A DNA stretch of 64,000 nt from Alphaproteobacteria bacterium (GTDB lineage Bacteria > Pseudomonadota > Alphaproteobacteria > Rickettsiales > UBA1997), in the NCBI GenBank assembly GCA_021151765.1, contig JAGKWR010000003.1, forward strand, positions 1 to 64,000, in the 5' to 3' direction. The position numbers and the translations under genes were made by a program. The notes below the pieces were generated by a model. That model made no database searches, was not told the DNA's origin, and saw only the letters and a list, made by a program, of their open reading frames with translations. Below, piece by piece: positions 40,534-49,597 of the stretch; positions within the stretch are counted from its first letter, which is position 1, and every line of letters begins with the position of its first letter.

Positions 40534-41185
40534 TTTGTTTTTTGATGAAGTTCAAAGCAACGCGAACGCCGTGAATATCAATGGTGTGATCTAAGTTCGG
40601 GAAGGCATGAGCTTCATGGTTTATGCCTTTTTCGCTGAAAATATTTTTGGCTTCGATGAAACATTCAAAAGGCAAAACCGAATCTTTTTCGCCGTGAATT
40701 AAACAGATTTCTGGTTTAGAAACTATTGCGTCACCAATAATTTCCGGTGATACAAAACGGCCAGAAAATGAAATAATTCCGGCGGGTTTTTGTTGCATAA
40801 TCATGCCCTGATACATCGCCATCATGCCGCCTTGCGAGAAGCCAGCGATGAAGAGATTTTCCGGCGTTAACTCAAAACGCGCGAGTTGTTTGGCGATAAA
40901 GTCGCTCAAAATTTGGTTGGCGTTTTTAATTTCGTGAGCAATTTCTGTTAAAGCTTTGCGATCAACGCCGCGATAAAGTGAAAACCATTGATAAGCATCA
41001 GGAAATCCGCCTTCCCACTCAGCAATTCCATTGGGTGAAATATAGTGGGCATCAGGCAAAACATGTTCAAATTCACGGGCAAGGTTAATTAAATTTTCAC
41101 CGTTAGAACCGTAACCGTGCAAGAAAAAAACTAGATATTTGGGATTTTTTGTCTTGGAATATTCGTGAAAATCTGTTGTCCACAT
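40526..41185 (-). CDS. Phospholipase/carboxylesterase-family hydrolase
   Basis: The start at 41185 (MWTTDFHEYSKTKN) gives 219 residues. It has the alpha/beta-hydrolase fold of the YpfH/EstB type: FFLHGYGSNGENL near the start, nucleophile elbow GFSQGGMMAMYQG (near residue 110), acid in GEKDSVLPFE and His in PNLDHTID. No signal peptide is present, so it is cytoplasmic. It is divergent from ccmA with a 38-base spacer. Confidence 0.88.
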   Translation of the reverse strand: MWTTDFHEYSKTKNPKYLVFFLHGYGSNGENLINLAREFEHVLPDAHYISPNGIAEWEGGFPDAYQWFSLYRGVDRKALTEIAHEIKNANQILSDFIAKQLARFELTPENLFIAGFSQGGMMAMYQGMIMQQKPAGIISFSGRFVSPEIIGDAIVSKPEICLIHGEKDSVLPFECFIEAKNIFSEKGINHEAHAFPNLDHTIDIHGVRVALNFIKKQIT

Positions 41186-41223
41186 AAGCGAAATAATCAA
41201 TAAAATCAGGGGTTTTGAGACGA

Positions 41224-41832
41224 ATGCTCACCGTAAATAATCTTTCATTGTACAAAGATCACAAGAAAATTTTTGGGCCCGTTGGTTTTTCGCTCAGTAC
41301 CTCGTCAGCATTGGTAATCACTGGTGAAAACGGTTGCGGAAAATCTAGTTTATTGAAAATTTTAGCCGGAATTTCTGCGCCAACTCAAGGTGAAATTTTG
41401 TGGGGCGATGAAAATATCGAAAATTTTCGTGATGATTTTAATGCTGATTCACAATTTTTAGGTCACAAAAATTTCTTGAAAGCGGAACTAACAGTTGTGC
41501 AAAATTTAAGATTTTATGCAAAGTTAAGTGACACGGAAGCAGCGATTCCAGCAGCTTTGGGATATTTCAATTTAACAGAGTTTGCAGATCGTAAAGTAAA
41601 AACTTTGTCTGCTGGTTGGCAAAAACGTGTGATGTTGGCCAAACTTTTGGCCTGTCCTGCAACTATTTGGTTTTTAGATGAACCAACCAGCAACCTAGAT
41701 AAACAAGGAAAAGAGAAGCTTCACGGATTAATAAAAACTCGAATTAAAGAACAAGGCTTGGTAATTTTAACAACTCACGATGAAGATTTCTTTGATTTGG
41801 GACCGCGTTTAAATTTACAAGATTTTTGCTGA
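41224..41832 (+). CDS. ccmA: Haem exporter ATP-binding protein CcmA
   Basis: CcmA is the ATPase of the CcmAB(CD) complex needed to attach haem to c-type cytochromes such as the PetC product encoded in this window. The start at 41224 (MLTVNNLSLYKDH) gives 202 residues, the usual short length. Walker A is GENGCGKSS, the signature LSAGWQKR and Walker B IWFLDEPTSNLD. No ccmB follows, so the system is split, as in several Rickettsiales. Confidence 0.92.
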   Translation: MLTVNNLSLYKDHKKIFGPVGFSLSTSSALVITGENGCGKSSLLKILAGISAPTQGEILWGDENIENFRDDFNADSQFLGHKNFLKAELTVVQNLRFYAKLSDTEAAIPAALGYFNLTEFADRKVKTLSAGWQKRVMLAKLLACPATIWFLDEPTSNLDKQGKEKLHGLIKTRIKEQGLVILTTHDEDFFDLGPRLNLQDFC

Positions 41833-41965
41833 TTCAATTTGACTTTTTTCCTCACTTAACTTGCCATGGCGAAGTTAAAATATATCTTTTTGCTCTCGGA
41901 ATTTAGGTTAATAACCCGCTGTTTTATTGTCTTGAGAGTGTTCTTCAGTTTATAAAATTTAGTTT

Positions 41966-42514
41966 ATGAATGATTTCATCGCAGCGAATGGCAGTAACGT
42001 TTTGGATTTAAAAAAATATTGCGATGTCGTCGCTCAAGATATTGTTTTGCCAATTTTTTTTGAGTCATATTCACAAAAATTTTCCAAATTACCTTTCTTA
42101 AAAAAAGCAGAATTTTTTGCGACTGTTAACAATTTTGTTTCTGATCAAATTTCTGAAGTTGCGGCAATTGATAATGCAACTCCACAATTACGAACTGAGC
42201 TAGTACAAGCTTTGCAAAAACCATGGCATCTTAGTGAAGAAATGATGCAAAAAATCGGCAATGATCAAATTTATCTACGCAACGAAATCAATAATTTGGC
42301 GTTAGTTTATCAATGTTATTGTAATGCTAAAAGCTTGCCACAAGAGATGTCTCACAACAATTGGCAAGAGTTTCGTAGCAGTGATTTTATTAAAAATATC
42401 ATGAGTGAGATCGGAAAAATTGTCGAAAATTTTTCCAAACCGTCTGCTTCATTTGCCGCTAATAAAGAAGCGTTAGCTTTGAAAAGTTTTAGCCACGAAT
42501 TGTCTCAATCGTAA
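41966..42514 (+). CDS. Unknown helical protein
   Basis: The product is 182 residues, probably all-helical and cytoplasmic. It has no membrane segment or recognised domain. A leading AT-rich spacer of 133 bases separates it from ccmA. The end overlaps the convergent rlmJ gene by 26 bases. Codon use looks like that of its neighbours. Confidence 0.6.
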   Translation: MNDFIAANGSNVLDLKKYCDVVAQDIVLPIFFESYSQKFSKLPFLKKAEFFATVNNFVSDQISEVAAIDNATPQLRTELVQALQKPWHLSEEMMQKIGNDQIYLRNEINNLALVYQCYCNAKSLPQEMSHNNWQEFRSSDFIKNIMSEIGKIVENFSKPSASFAANKEALALKSFSHELSQS

Positions 42515-43367
42515 ATTCTGCGGAATCGTCTTTTTTCAGAGTTTGCAAAATTGTTGGTAAACAGCGTTGCATTTTTTCATCTAATTGCCATGCCGCGTTG
42601 ATTATGAACATTCCACATGCTGTCATTTTTGTTTCGCCGTTTTTCGATCCGATATCAAAAGTGGCGTGCATCATTTTATCGAATTTGAGATTGATCATAT
42701 CTTGGCGAAACTTTTTCAATACTTCGCTGTCGCTTTTGATAATTGGATACCAAACTAAGTAAACGCCGTGAGCAAAGCGTTTGTAGCCTTCTTGTAACGC
42801 CGAAATGATTTTTGCGTAATCAGCAGAAATTTTGCTTTGATCTTTTTCAAAAGCAGGATCGATGATAATTAGACCGCGTTTCTCAAGTGGTGGCAACTTA
42901 GAGCGCAGTAAGTGGAAACCATCTTCATTAGTTAAAGTAAATTTAGGATTTCCAGCAAAATGGCGGCGTAATTGCACATAATCTTCACGATTTAATTCGG
43001 CAAAAATTCCACGATCTCGCGCACGTAAATAATCTTTGATAATCATTGGCGAGCCGCCGTAAATCTTCATCTGTTGTGGAAGTTCAGAAACTTCGCAGCG
43101 ATTAATTTTGGCTAGAATGGTCAAATAACGTTCTGGTAAAATTTCGCTGAAATTAGGTTGTTGGATAATTTTTTTGATTCCTTCGTCAGATTCAAAAGTG
43201 CGCAAAGATTTTTCGTTGAAAAGATCGTATTTAGCGATGCCGGCGTGAGTATCGAGTGCGAAAAACGGAGCGGGTTTTTCATGAAATTTTTCCAAGCACC
43301 AGCATAAAATCAAATGTTTGAAAATATCGGCGAAATTACCGGCGTGATAGATGTGGTGATAATTCAT
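42489..43367 (-). CDS. rlmJ: 23S rRNA adenine-2030 N6-methyltransferase
   Basis: RlmJ methylates A2030 of 23S rRNA. The 292-residue protein begins with the family's MNYHHIYHAGNFADIFKH and has AGIAKYDLF, a SAM-binding region and the catalytic motif as IIDPAFEKD, where many RlmJ proteins have DPPYE. The change to DPAFE is a conservative variant of the N6-adenine methylase motif. It overlaps the preceding small gene by four bases (ATGA), so translation is coupled. Confidence 0.9.
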   Translation of the reverse strand: MNYHHIYHAGNFADIFKHLILCWCLEKFHEKPAPFFALDTHAGIAKYDLFNEKSLRTFESDEGIKKIIQQPNFSEILPERYLTILAKINRCEVSELPQQMKIYGGSPMIIKDYLRARDRGIFAELNREDYVQLRRHFAGNPKFTLTNEDGFHLLRSKLPPLEKRGLIIIDPAFEKDQSKISADYAKIISALQEGYKRFAHGVYLVWYPIIKSDSEVLKKFRQDMINLKFDKMMHATFDIGSKNGETKMTACGMFIINAAWQLDEKMQRCLPTILQTLKKDDSAEFTIETIRG

Positions 43368-43600
43368 AAAATATTACAGCAATTATTTTGTTGTTTTGTC
43401 GTTAAAGGTAAGGTTGCAGTTGGTTTAGTAGTCGGTGAGGGTAACATCCAGGTTTCTAGATTTGGTAGTGGATTATGTGTTAGAGAAGATATATCATCCT
43501 CTATTTCCAATATTTTTTCTTCTGAAATGCTTGGTAGAGTAGGATGAAATTCTTTCTTCTTTTTAGGTTTAGGTTCTTCCCACTGCATTTTATTAGCCAA
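43364..43600 (-). CDS. Small orphan protein ending in a CaaX-like sequence
   Basis: A 78-residue frame lies between mlaE and rlmJ, overlapping the first by eight bases and the second by four. Such tight overlaps suggest a real, translationally coupled gene. The product is rich in Pro, Lys and Thr with no signal peptide, and is probably disordered. It ends in NNCCNIL; the last four residues CNIL fit a CaaX box, the signal for prenylation by eukaryotic enzymes. This may be chance in a short protein. No family is recognised. Confidence 0.55.
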   Translation of the reverse strand: MANKMQWEEPKPKKKKEFHPTLPSISEEKILEIEDDISSLTHNPLPNLETWMLPSPTTKPTATLPLTTKQQNNCCNIL

Positions 43601-44378
43601 AAAATATTCCGGTGATGATGTAGTTTAAAAGCAAAATCGCAATCGATGCGGCAACTACAGCGTTGGTAGTAGCGATTCCGACGCCTTCAGCACCGCCTTT
43701 AGAATTGTAACCGAAGTAGCAGCCCATTATGGCGATCACAAATCCAAAGAATGCTGATTTTGTTAAGCCAGAAACTACGTCAATTGTTTCTAAAAATTTG
43801 AAAGTGTTGGCAATATACGGCCCTGGTGAAAAACCAAGAGCGTGAACGCTAACCAAATATCCGCCCATCACGCCAATAATGTCGGCAATCAAAACCAAAA
43901 ATGGTAACATTAAAACGCCGGCAATAACTCGGGGAGCGACCAGATATTTCATTGGATTTGTCGACAAAGTGCGCAAAGCATCGATTTGTTCAGTAACTTT
44001 CATCGTGCCAATTTCAGCAGCCATTGAAGCGCCGACGCGACCAGCAACCATCAAGCCTGCCAAAACAGGGCCAAGTTCACGGGTGATTGACAAGACAACT
44101 ACTGTGGCAATTGTGCTTTCGGCATTGAAGCGTGAAAAACCGGAATAGCTTTGTAATGCCAAAACTGCGCCAGAAAAAATTGCTGTAAGCCCGACAACCG
44201 GCAGCGAATAAAATCCGATTTGCAAAAATTGGCGTAAAATTAAACGCGGATAAAAAGGTGGTGTAAAACAATTACGTACCGCATTGCCAGTAAAAATAGC
44301 GATTTCACCAAGTTTGGCGATATTCACCAAAGTAAAATGGCCGATTTTTTCAACGAGATTAATAATTTTCGTTGTCAT
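43593..44378 (-). CDS. mlaE: Phospholipid ABC transporter permease MlaE
   Basis: MlaE is the membrane subunit of the Mla system that moves phospholipids between the membranes. The start at 44378 (MTTKIINLVEKIGHF) gives 261 residues, the normal length; an upstream extension of 53 residues is not plausible. Typical parts are GAVLALQSYSGFSRF, VLSITRELGPVLAGLMVAGRVGASMAAEIGTM in two segments and FVIAIMGCYFGYNSKGGAEGVG. The partner mlaF would be expected downstream but is replaced by a small orphan gene and rlmJ. Confidence 0.94.
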   Translation of the reverse strand: MTTKIINLVEKIGHFTLVNIAKLGEIAIFTGNAVRNCFTPPFYPRLILRQFLQIGFYSLPVVGLTAIFSGAVLALQSYSGFSRFNAESTIATVVVLSITRELGPVLAGLMVAGRVGASMAAEIGTMKVTEQIDALRTLSTNPMKYLVAPRVIAGVLMLPFLVLIADIIGVMGGYLVSVHALGFSPGPYIANTFKFLETIDVVSGLTKSAFFGFVIAIMGCYFGYNSKGGAEGVGIATTNAVVAASIAILLLNYIITGIFFG

Positions 44379-44441
44379 AATTTTAGTTGAAATTTTTTGA
44401 AGTGATCTAAATTGTAGAGGCATAAATTTTCCAAAGCATTG

Positions 44442-44810
44442 ATGTTTAAGATAAAAAACCAATCCAATTTTTATAAGTTTTTTGCTGTTGCGCTGCTGGT
44501 GCTTTTTATTGCAAGCCGTGGATTGTCGATGCTGCACGCTTTTTCACATCAAGAAAATGGTGTTAGTTTCAAAACCGATAATTTTTTTGCTAAACTAATT
44601 TTTGCTCATCAAAAAACAGCTGATCATAAAATAGAACATTGCTCGATTTGCTCTCTGTTCAACGCTCAAAATCAGCTTCTAAACACTGCGGCTTTAGTGT
44701 TTTATACAGCGTTTTTATCATTCGTTTTTGCGCTACGTCAGTTTGATCGTGTCAAACTTTCCTACCTATTTTCCCTTCAAGCACCGCGGGCTCCGCCGGT
44801 AATTTCTTAA
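44442..44810 (+). CDS. DUF2946-like small membrane protein
   Basis: The start at ATG 44442 gives 122 residues. An N-terminal hydrophobic segment (FFAVALLVLFIASRGL) is followed by histidines, then the pair HCSICSLFN, a second hydrophobic segment and a terminal PRAPPVIS. This layout resembles DUF2946 proteins, which often lie next to TonB receptors or copper genes. It is the first gene of the TonB receptor operon. Metal binding by His and Cys is an inference. Confidence 0.65.
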   Translation: MFKIKNQSNFYKFFAVALLVLFIASRGLSMLHAFSHQENGVSFKTDNFFAKLIFAHQKTADHKIEHCSICSLFNAQNQLLNTAALVFYTAFLSFVFALRQFDRVKLSYLFSLQAPRAPPVIS

Positions 44811-44817
44811 ATTTATA

Positions 44818-44894
44818 AAGTCGCGCTTTTTGATGCACAAATTGCTTCGCAGATCCTCGATTTATTGCATAAATCACGGATAAAGACGCGACTT
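44818..44894. repeat. Inverted repeat upstream of the TonB receptor
   Basis: AAGTCGCG (44818-44825) and CGCGACTT (44887-44894) can pair across 61 bases, and ATGCA/TGCAT pairs inside. The structure ends 38 bases before the receptor start. It could be a control element of the receptor; no Fur or Zur box was identified by eye. Confidence 0.4.
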
Positions 44895-44931
44895 ATTTTG
44901 TCCTCAGAATTTAAGAAATTACATTTTACTC

Positions 44932-47007
44932 ATGAAAAAATTTTCACTTTTACTTTGCACTGCGCTTGCTTTCAGCGCATCTCCAGCTTTCGCTCAAGAA
45001 GCTTTGGAATATGAAGTTACCGCGTCAAAACTTGAAAAATCGCGCAATAATTTGTCACCAAAAACTGGCAGCAGCTCTTTCTCGTTTGATGAACAAGACA
45101 TCGAAAACTTGCCGCAAGGTCAAGCAACTCCACTTAATCAAGTGTTGCTGCGTGCGCCAAGTGCGGTGGCTAATTCACAAAACCAAGTTCATGTTCGTGG
45201 TGATCACGGCAATCTGCAATATCGCATCAACGGCGTGATGTTGCCAGAAGGTGTTAACGGATTTGGTCAAACTTTGGATACCCATTTTGCGCAATCTGTC
45301 GAACTTCTAACCGGCGCGATGCCAGCGCAATACGGACTTCGCACTGCTGGTGTGGTCGACATCAAAACTAAAAACGGTGCGGCACTTAAAGGCGGGCGAT
45401 CAGAATTTACAATTGGCGGTAACGACATGTTTCGTTACAACCAACAACAAGGCGGCACTAAAGGTAATTTAGATTATTACGTCAGCGCAACTTACATGCA
45501 AAATTCGCGTGGTATTGAATCAACAACTGCGGCGCGTAATTCGGCTCACAACGACACTTCGCAAGATAATGTGTTTGGCTATTTTTCTTACATTTTAGAT
45601 GCGTCGAAGCGTTTGAGTTTCATTGTTTCAAACTACACAAATCGTTTCCAAATTCCTAATAATCCTAACCAAGAAGCAGCTTACAATTTGACTAATGCAA
45701 CGGCGAATTCCAACTATTTGAATCAAAAGCAAGTTGACTCCGGACGCTTCGCAATTGCGACTTTGCAAGGCGTTTCTGATTCTGACGTTGATTATCAAAT
45801 TTCGTTGTTTTCGCGTTACAGCAATTTGCAATTCAAGCCAGATTACAATGGTGATTTGATTTTCAACGGCATCGCTTCCAGTTTGGATCGCAGCAGTTTT
45901 GCTAACGGTGTACAAGGTGATTTTAGCAAATCTTTGGATGACAAAAACACTTTGCGCTACGGATTTTATGCAAGTAACGATCAAGTAAAAAGTAATTCAG
46001 AAAATTCGGTTTTCGAACTTGATAATAGCGGTGCACAAACTTCAACTGATCCATTCCGAGTTGACGAAAATAGCACTAAAAACTCGCAACTTTATTCACT
46101 TTATTTGCAAAATGAATGGCGACCAATTGAGAAATTAACGCTGAATTACGGCGGTCGTTTTGACGCGTCGCGAGCTTATGTTAACGAGTGGCAATTAAGT
46201 CCGCGCTTTGGTGCTGTTTATGATTTGACGTCGGATACCAAAATTCACGCTGGCTATGCGCGTTATTTCACTCCGCCACCAACTTCTTCAATTTCAGAAA
46301 CTGTGCGTGCGAGATTTGCCAACACCAGCAACGCTTCTGAAAGCGAAAATAACAGTAAAGTTAAGGCGGAAAGAACGCATTATTTTGATTTGGGAATCGC
46401 TCACAAAGTCGATAAACACCTAACTTTGTCGCTTGATGGTTACTACAAACAAGTAAAAAACTTGCTTGATGAACATCAATTCGGCAACTCTTTGATTTAC
46501 ACGCCGTTTAATTATCAAGAAGGCAAAGCTTACGGCTTAGAGTTTAAAGCGGATTACCAAAAAGATAATTTTGCCGCTTACTTGAATTTAGCAACGCAAC
46601 GTGCTTACGCTAAAAACATCATTTCTGGGCAATATATTCATGATGCGGAAGAGTTAAGTCACATTTCGCAACATTATGTAAATCTTGATCACGTGCAAAC
46701 TTTCACCGGCACTTTAGGTTCTTCTTACAATTTCTACGGAACAAAATTTAGTGGTGACATGCTTTACGGATCAGGTTTGCGCACTGGAGATAATAACTCT
46801 AATACCATGCCAGCTTACGTAATTTTCAACGCCAGCGTGGCGCGTGATTTTTCTTTGCCAATGATTGAGAAAGTTAATGTGCGTCTTGCTGCAACCAATT
46901 TGACTGACAAAGTTTATCAATATTCTAACGGATCGGGAATTGGCATCTCAGCATCGCAATACGCTCAACGCCGTACTTTCTACTTAATTGTTTCAAAAGA
47001 ATTTTAA
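44932..47007 (+). CDS. TonB-dependent outer-membrane receptor
   Basis: This 691-residue protein has a clear signal peptide (MKKFSLLLCTALAFSASPAFAQ). A TonB-box-like region (EYEVTASKL) is followed by a plug domain (about 45-155, with LPQGQATPLNQVLLRAPSAV and VHVRGDHGNLQYRINGV). A long beta-barrel ends in the aromatic RRTFYLIVSKEF. The substrate is unknown; the DUF2946-like neighbour hints at metal or metallophore uptake. It is followed by a duplicated membrane protein and a TonB-like protein, suggesting a dedicated uptake unit. Confidence 0.93.
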   Translation: MKKFSLLLCTALAFSASPAFAQEALEYEVTASKLEKSRNNLSPKTGSSSFSFDEQDIENLPQGQATPLNQVLLRAPSAVANSQNQVHVRGDHGNLQYRINGVMLPEGVNGFGQTLDTHFAQSVELLTGAMPAQYGLRTAGVVDIKTKNGAALKGGRSEFTIGGNDMFRYNQQQGGTKGNLDYYVSATYMQNSRGIESTTAARNSAHNDTSQDNVFGYFSYILDASKRLSFIVSNYTNRFQIPNNPNQEAAYNLTNATANSNYLNQKQVDSGRFAIATLQGVSDSDVDYQISLFSRYSNLQFKPDYNGDLIFNGIASSLDRSSFANGVQGDFSKSLDDKNTLRYGFYASNDQVKSNSENSVFELDNSGAQTSTDPFRVDENSTKNSQLYSLYLQNEWRPIEKLTLNYGGRFDASRAYVNEWQLSPRFGAVYDLTSDTKIHAGYARYFTPPPTSSISETVRARFANTSNASESENNSKVKAERTHYFDLGIAHKVDKHLTLSLDGYYKQVKNLLDEHQFGNSLIYTPFNYQEGKAYGLEFKADYQKDNFAAYLNLATQRAYAKNIISGQYIHDAEELSHISQHYVNLDHVQTFTGTLGSSYNFYGTKFSGDMLYGSGLRTGDNNSNTMPAYVIFNASVARDFSLPMIEKVNVRLAATNLTDKVYQYSNGSGIGISASQYAQRRTFYLIVSKEF

Positions 47008-47016
47008 GTAAGTTCC

Positions 47017-49053
47017 GTGAAAAGAAATAATGTTGGAAAGAAATCAGGAGTGGCAAAAGCTGCTCCTGATACAGTAAGTGCTGCGCCATTTTTGGCATTG
47101 GTTGAGAATCCTAATTTGTGGAATTATCTCAAAAATGATTTTACCAATTTGGGTTGCGCTTGCCATCCTCAATTTACGCGGACTATTCCTGAAGAAAAGT
47201 TACAAAAGGCGAAGAAAAGTGTTAGAGAGCAGATAGAAAAAGTATTTTCTCAGCAATTTTCTACAACAAAACTGAGTGATCGAGAGGCTTTAATAGATCT
47301 TTATGCCCTTAATTTATTGCTTGATCAATCTGCCTGTAATGAAGGTTTTATTAGCAAAAGAACTAAAAAATTTTGCGAAAAATTTAAAATCAAAACTACC
47401 TTAAAAGGTTTGCAAATTGAACCAGACATTAATTTTAACGAGAAGATTGAGCCCAAAAAATACTTACTTGAAAGGCTAAATATTGCTGATTACAGCTTTT
47501 ATGAAAAAACTAAGGTGCTTCGTAAACTAGAAGACAGTGTTTACGAAGAATCGTTGAAAATTGTGGATGTATTTTTTGCAGACTTTGTTGTCGATCCGGC
47601 GAGTAAAGCTGGTAAAAATTTATATCAAAACTTGCCATCACTTGCCAATATTGCTTTGCTTTTAGGCACTGCAATGATGATTTTGCGAGTCTGTGATCAG
47701 CAAAATACAGCAAATAATCTTCGAGATAATGTCGGCGCTACAACAGAAATGGTAGCATTCTTTATCTTGGCCAATGGTATTTTGGAGAACTTATCCCATT
47801 CTTTGATTTTGGCAGCTCCAGCTTATATTGCGACGGGGTTGTATGATGGTATTTATCGTACTATTCATCGTCAAAATCAAAATACGATAATATCTACAGA
47901 TTCTAAATCTGAGGAAAAGTCTGACGATGTTGAACAACAAAATTCGAGAGCTGGTAATAGTAGAATCCATTTCCGGCAATCACCATCTTTGAATGATGAT
48001 ATATTTTGTGGCGAAGCGAAAGAATCTCAAAAAACATATGTTGCTGAAATAAAAGCTTTAGAAAAAGTTCAAGAATATTTGCAGCAAGACGAGTTATGGG
48101 AAGGTTTGCGTAAACGTCAGTTGGCGTATAAAGATAATCCAATTGAGAACGATTTGAAAATCAACTGTAATCAATTAATTCAAGGATTGCTCAGTAACGT
48201 CATTAATGAGCGAGATATTGCTCATGAATATTGCGCAACCTTTTCCGATATAGCTTTATTATTGAAGTCTTATCAGAATGTTTATGAAAAAAAGAGCTCT
48301 GATTTTCAAATCAAAGAAACTTTAGAAAACTTTTTTGAGGTGTTCTCACCGTATGGTGTTTTTTTGCAGCAGCCTTCTAAGCACGCTTTTGCCGCCCAGT
48401 TTTGCATGAAGGCGCATCATCAAATGGTAAGTTTTGAAGACCGTATTGTAGAATCTTTGCCGCATCTTCCGAGTGGTCGTCAATTTTTATTGGCAGCAGT
48501 AGTTGTGGCTGGAATTTACTCGTTAAAGGAAATATATAGTGCAATTACTGGCCAAGAAGAAACGGCAACGAATTATGTAACTGATTTTCCAGATTATTTA
48601 TTTTCATGGTTACAGCTTGGTCAGATGTATGAGAATTTAGGTGGTGATGCTACAATTTCACAATCTTTCAGGGATTTTTTTGCTAAATTTAACTTAGTCG
48701 AAAATTCAACCCATTTAGGAATAGTGGTGGCGCCATTTTTTGCATATCAACAGTTGGGTTCGAAAATGTTCGATAATGTAGGGCATCAAGCTGCGAATAT
48801 GCAGTCTTATTTTGCTCATTCGGCAGATTATTATTTGCAAAAAATTTCTTCTATTTTTTGTCAGTCAGAAGAACAATATGCCCAAATAAATTCAAAAAAA
48901 TTACCAAACCGCAATGATAACAATAATCTAGTTATTTTAGAGGAAGGAAACTTGGCGATGTCTTCTGTTTATCCGCAAAATGACAAGACTACTAATTCAG
49001 TGATGATGCAAAATTTTGTCGCACTCAATGCTAACTCACAACGTACAAAATGA
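47017..49053 (+). CDS. Orphan membrane protein with an internal duplication
   Basis: The product is 678 residues, starting with GTG at 47017. Two similar halves can be seen. NLPSLANIALLLGTAMMI (about 205-222) corresponds to SLPHLPSGRQFLLAAVVV (about 480-497), and ILENLSHSLILAAPAYIATG (255-274) to LVENSTHLGIVVAPFFAYQQ (560-579). LWNYLKND (34-41) and LWEGLRKR (360-367) may begin the two copies. Each half has a soluble helical part and two membrane segments. The tail is Asn/Gln/Ser-rich. It sits ten bases after the TonB receptor and overlaps the TonB-like gene by four bases. No family is recognised; a role in the same uptake system is inferred from the operon. Confidence 0.65.
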   Translation: MKRNNVGKKSGVAKAAPDTVSAAPFLALVENPNLWNYLKNDFTNLGCACHPQFTRTIPEEKLQKAKKSVREQIEKVFSQQFSTTKLSDREALIDLYALNLLLDQSACNEGFISKRTKKFCEKFKIKTTLKGLQIEPDINFNEKIEPKKYLLERLNIADYSFYEKTKVLRKLEDSVYEESLKIVDVFFADFVVDPASKAGKNLYQNLPSLANIALLLGTAMMILRVCDQQNTANNLRDNVGATTEMVAFFILANGILENLSHSLILAAPAYIATGLYDGIYRTIHRQNQNTIISTDSKSEEKSDDVEQQNSRAGNSRIHFRQSPSLNDDIFCGEAKESQKTYVAEIKALEKVQEYLQQDELWEGLRKRQLAYKDNPIENDLKINCNQLIQGLLSNVINERDIAHEYCATFSDIALLLKSYQNVYEKKSSDFQIKETLENFFEVFSPYGVFLQQPSKHAFAAQFCMKAHHQMVSFEDRIVESLPHLPSGRQFLLAAVVVAGIYSLKEIYSAITGQEETATNYVTDFPDYLFSWLQLGQMYENLGGDATISQSFRDFFAKFNLVENSTHLGIVVAPFFAYQQLGSKMFDNVGHQAANMQSYFAHSADYYLQKISSIFCQSEEQYAQINSKKLPNRNDNNNLVILEEGNLAMSSVYPQNDKTTNSVMMQNFVALNANSQRTK

Positions 49054-49595
49054 TCAAAAAAGCACTGAGAAACACGATAAAATATAACCAAATAGTCGCG
49101 GTTACTTTGGCTATTTTAGTGCATATTTTATTGTGTTTTTTGGTGCTAAAATCTTTTAAAATAAGTCGGCCAGAAGTCAGTTTTGTTGCTTTGGATATTT
49201 CGGTAATCAATTCCAGCGATACTCAAAAACATCACGATAAAAACTCAAAATTAGTATCTAATGAAGCTAAGTTTAGTGAGAAAAATATCGAAAATACTCA
49301 TCATCATGCTGCTGCGGAAGAAGATTCTAACTCATCAGTTCCTAATAAAATAACGCCGCAATTCAACCCGTTACCGCAGATCCCACAAGATTTGCGCGTG
49401 GAAGCCTTTCAAAGCGAAGCGATTGCGCGTTTTTATATTGATGGTGCGGGCAATGTTGAAAAAGTGGAATTGGTCAAGCCTTGCGCCAATCCGCGTTTGA
49501 ATAGTTTGTTGCTGAAAAGTTTGCGTCAGTGGAAGTTTTCGCCATCAAATAAATCTTCGACGCAAGATATTAACGTGAAGTTTCGTGTGCAGTAA
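49050..49595 (+). CDS. TonB-like energy-transducing protein
   Basis: This 181-residue protein has an N-terminal membrane anchor (VAVTLAILVHILLCFLVL) and a periplasmic linker with a His-rich patch (NTHHHAAAEE). The C-terminal TonB-like domain is near 120-181: EAIARFYIDGAGNVEKVELVK and LLLKSLRQWKFSPS. The linker is shorter and less Pro-rich than usual. It overlaps the upstream gene by four bases (ATGA) and is the last gene of the receptor operon, so it is probably the dedicated TonB for the receptor. ExbB/ExbD are not in the window. Confidence 0.85.
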   Translation: MIKKALRNTIKYNQIVAVTLAILVHILLCFLVLKSFKISRPEVSFVALDISVINSSDTQKHHDKNSKLVSNEAKFSEKNIENTHHHAAAEEDSNSSVPNKITPQFNPLPQIPQDLRVEAFQSEAIARFYIDGAGNVEKVELVKPCANPRLNSLLLKSLRQWKFSPSNKSSTQDINVKFRVQ

Positions 49596-49597
49596 TT

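Noticed and set aside
43314..43547. Plus-strand 77-residue frame opposite the small CaaX-like gene
   Set aside because: It is antisense to rlmJ and the coupled small gene; the minus-strand frame has operon-like overlaps and the plus-strand frame does not.
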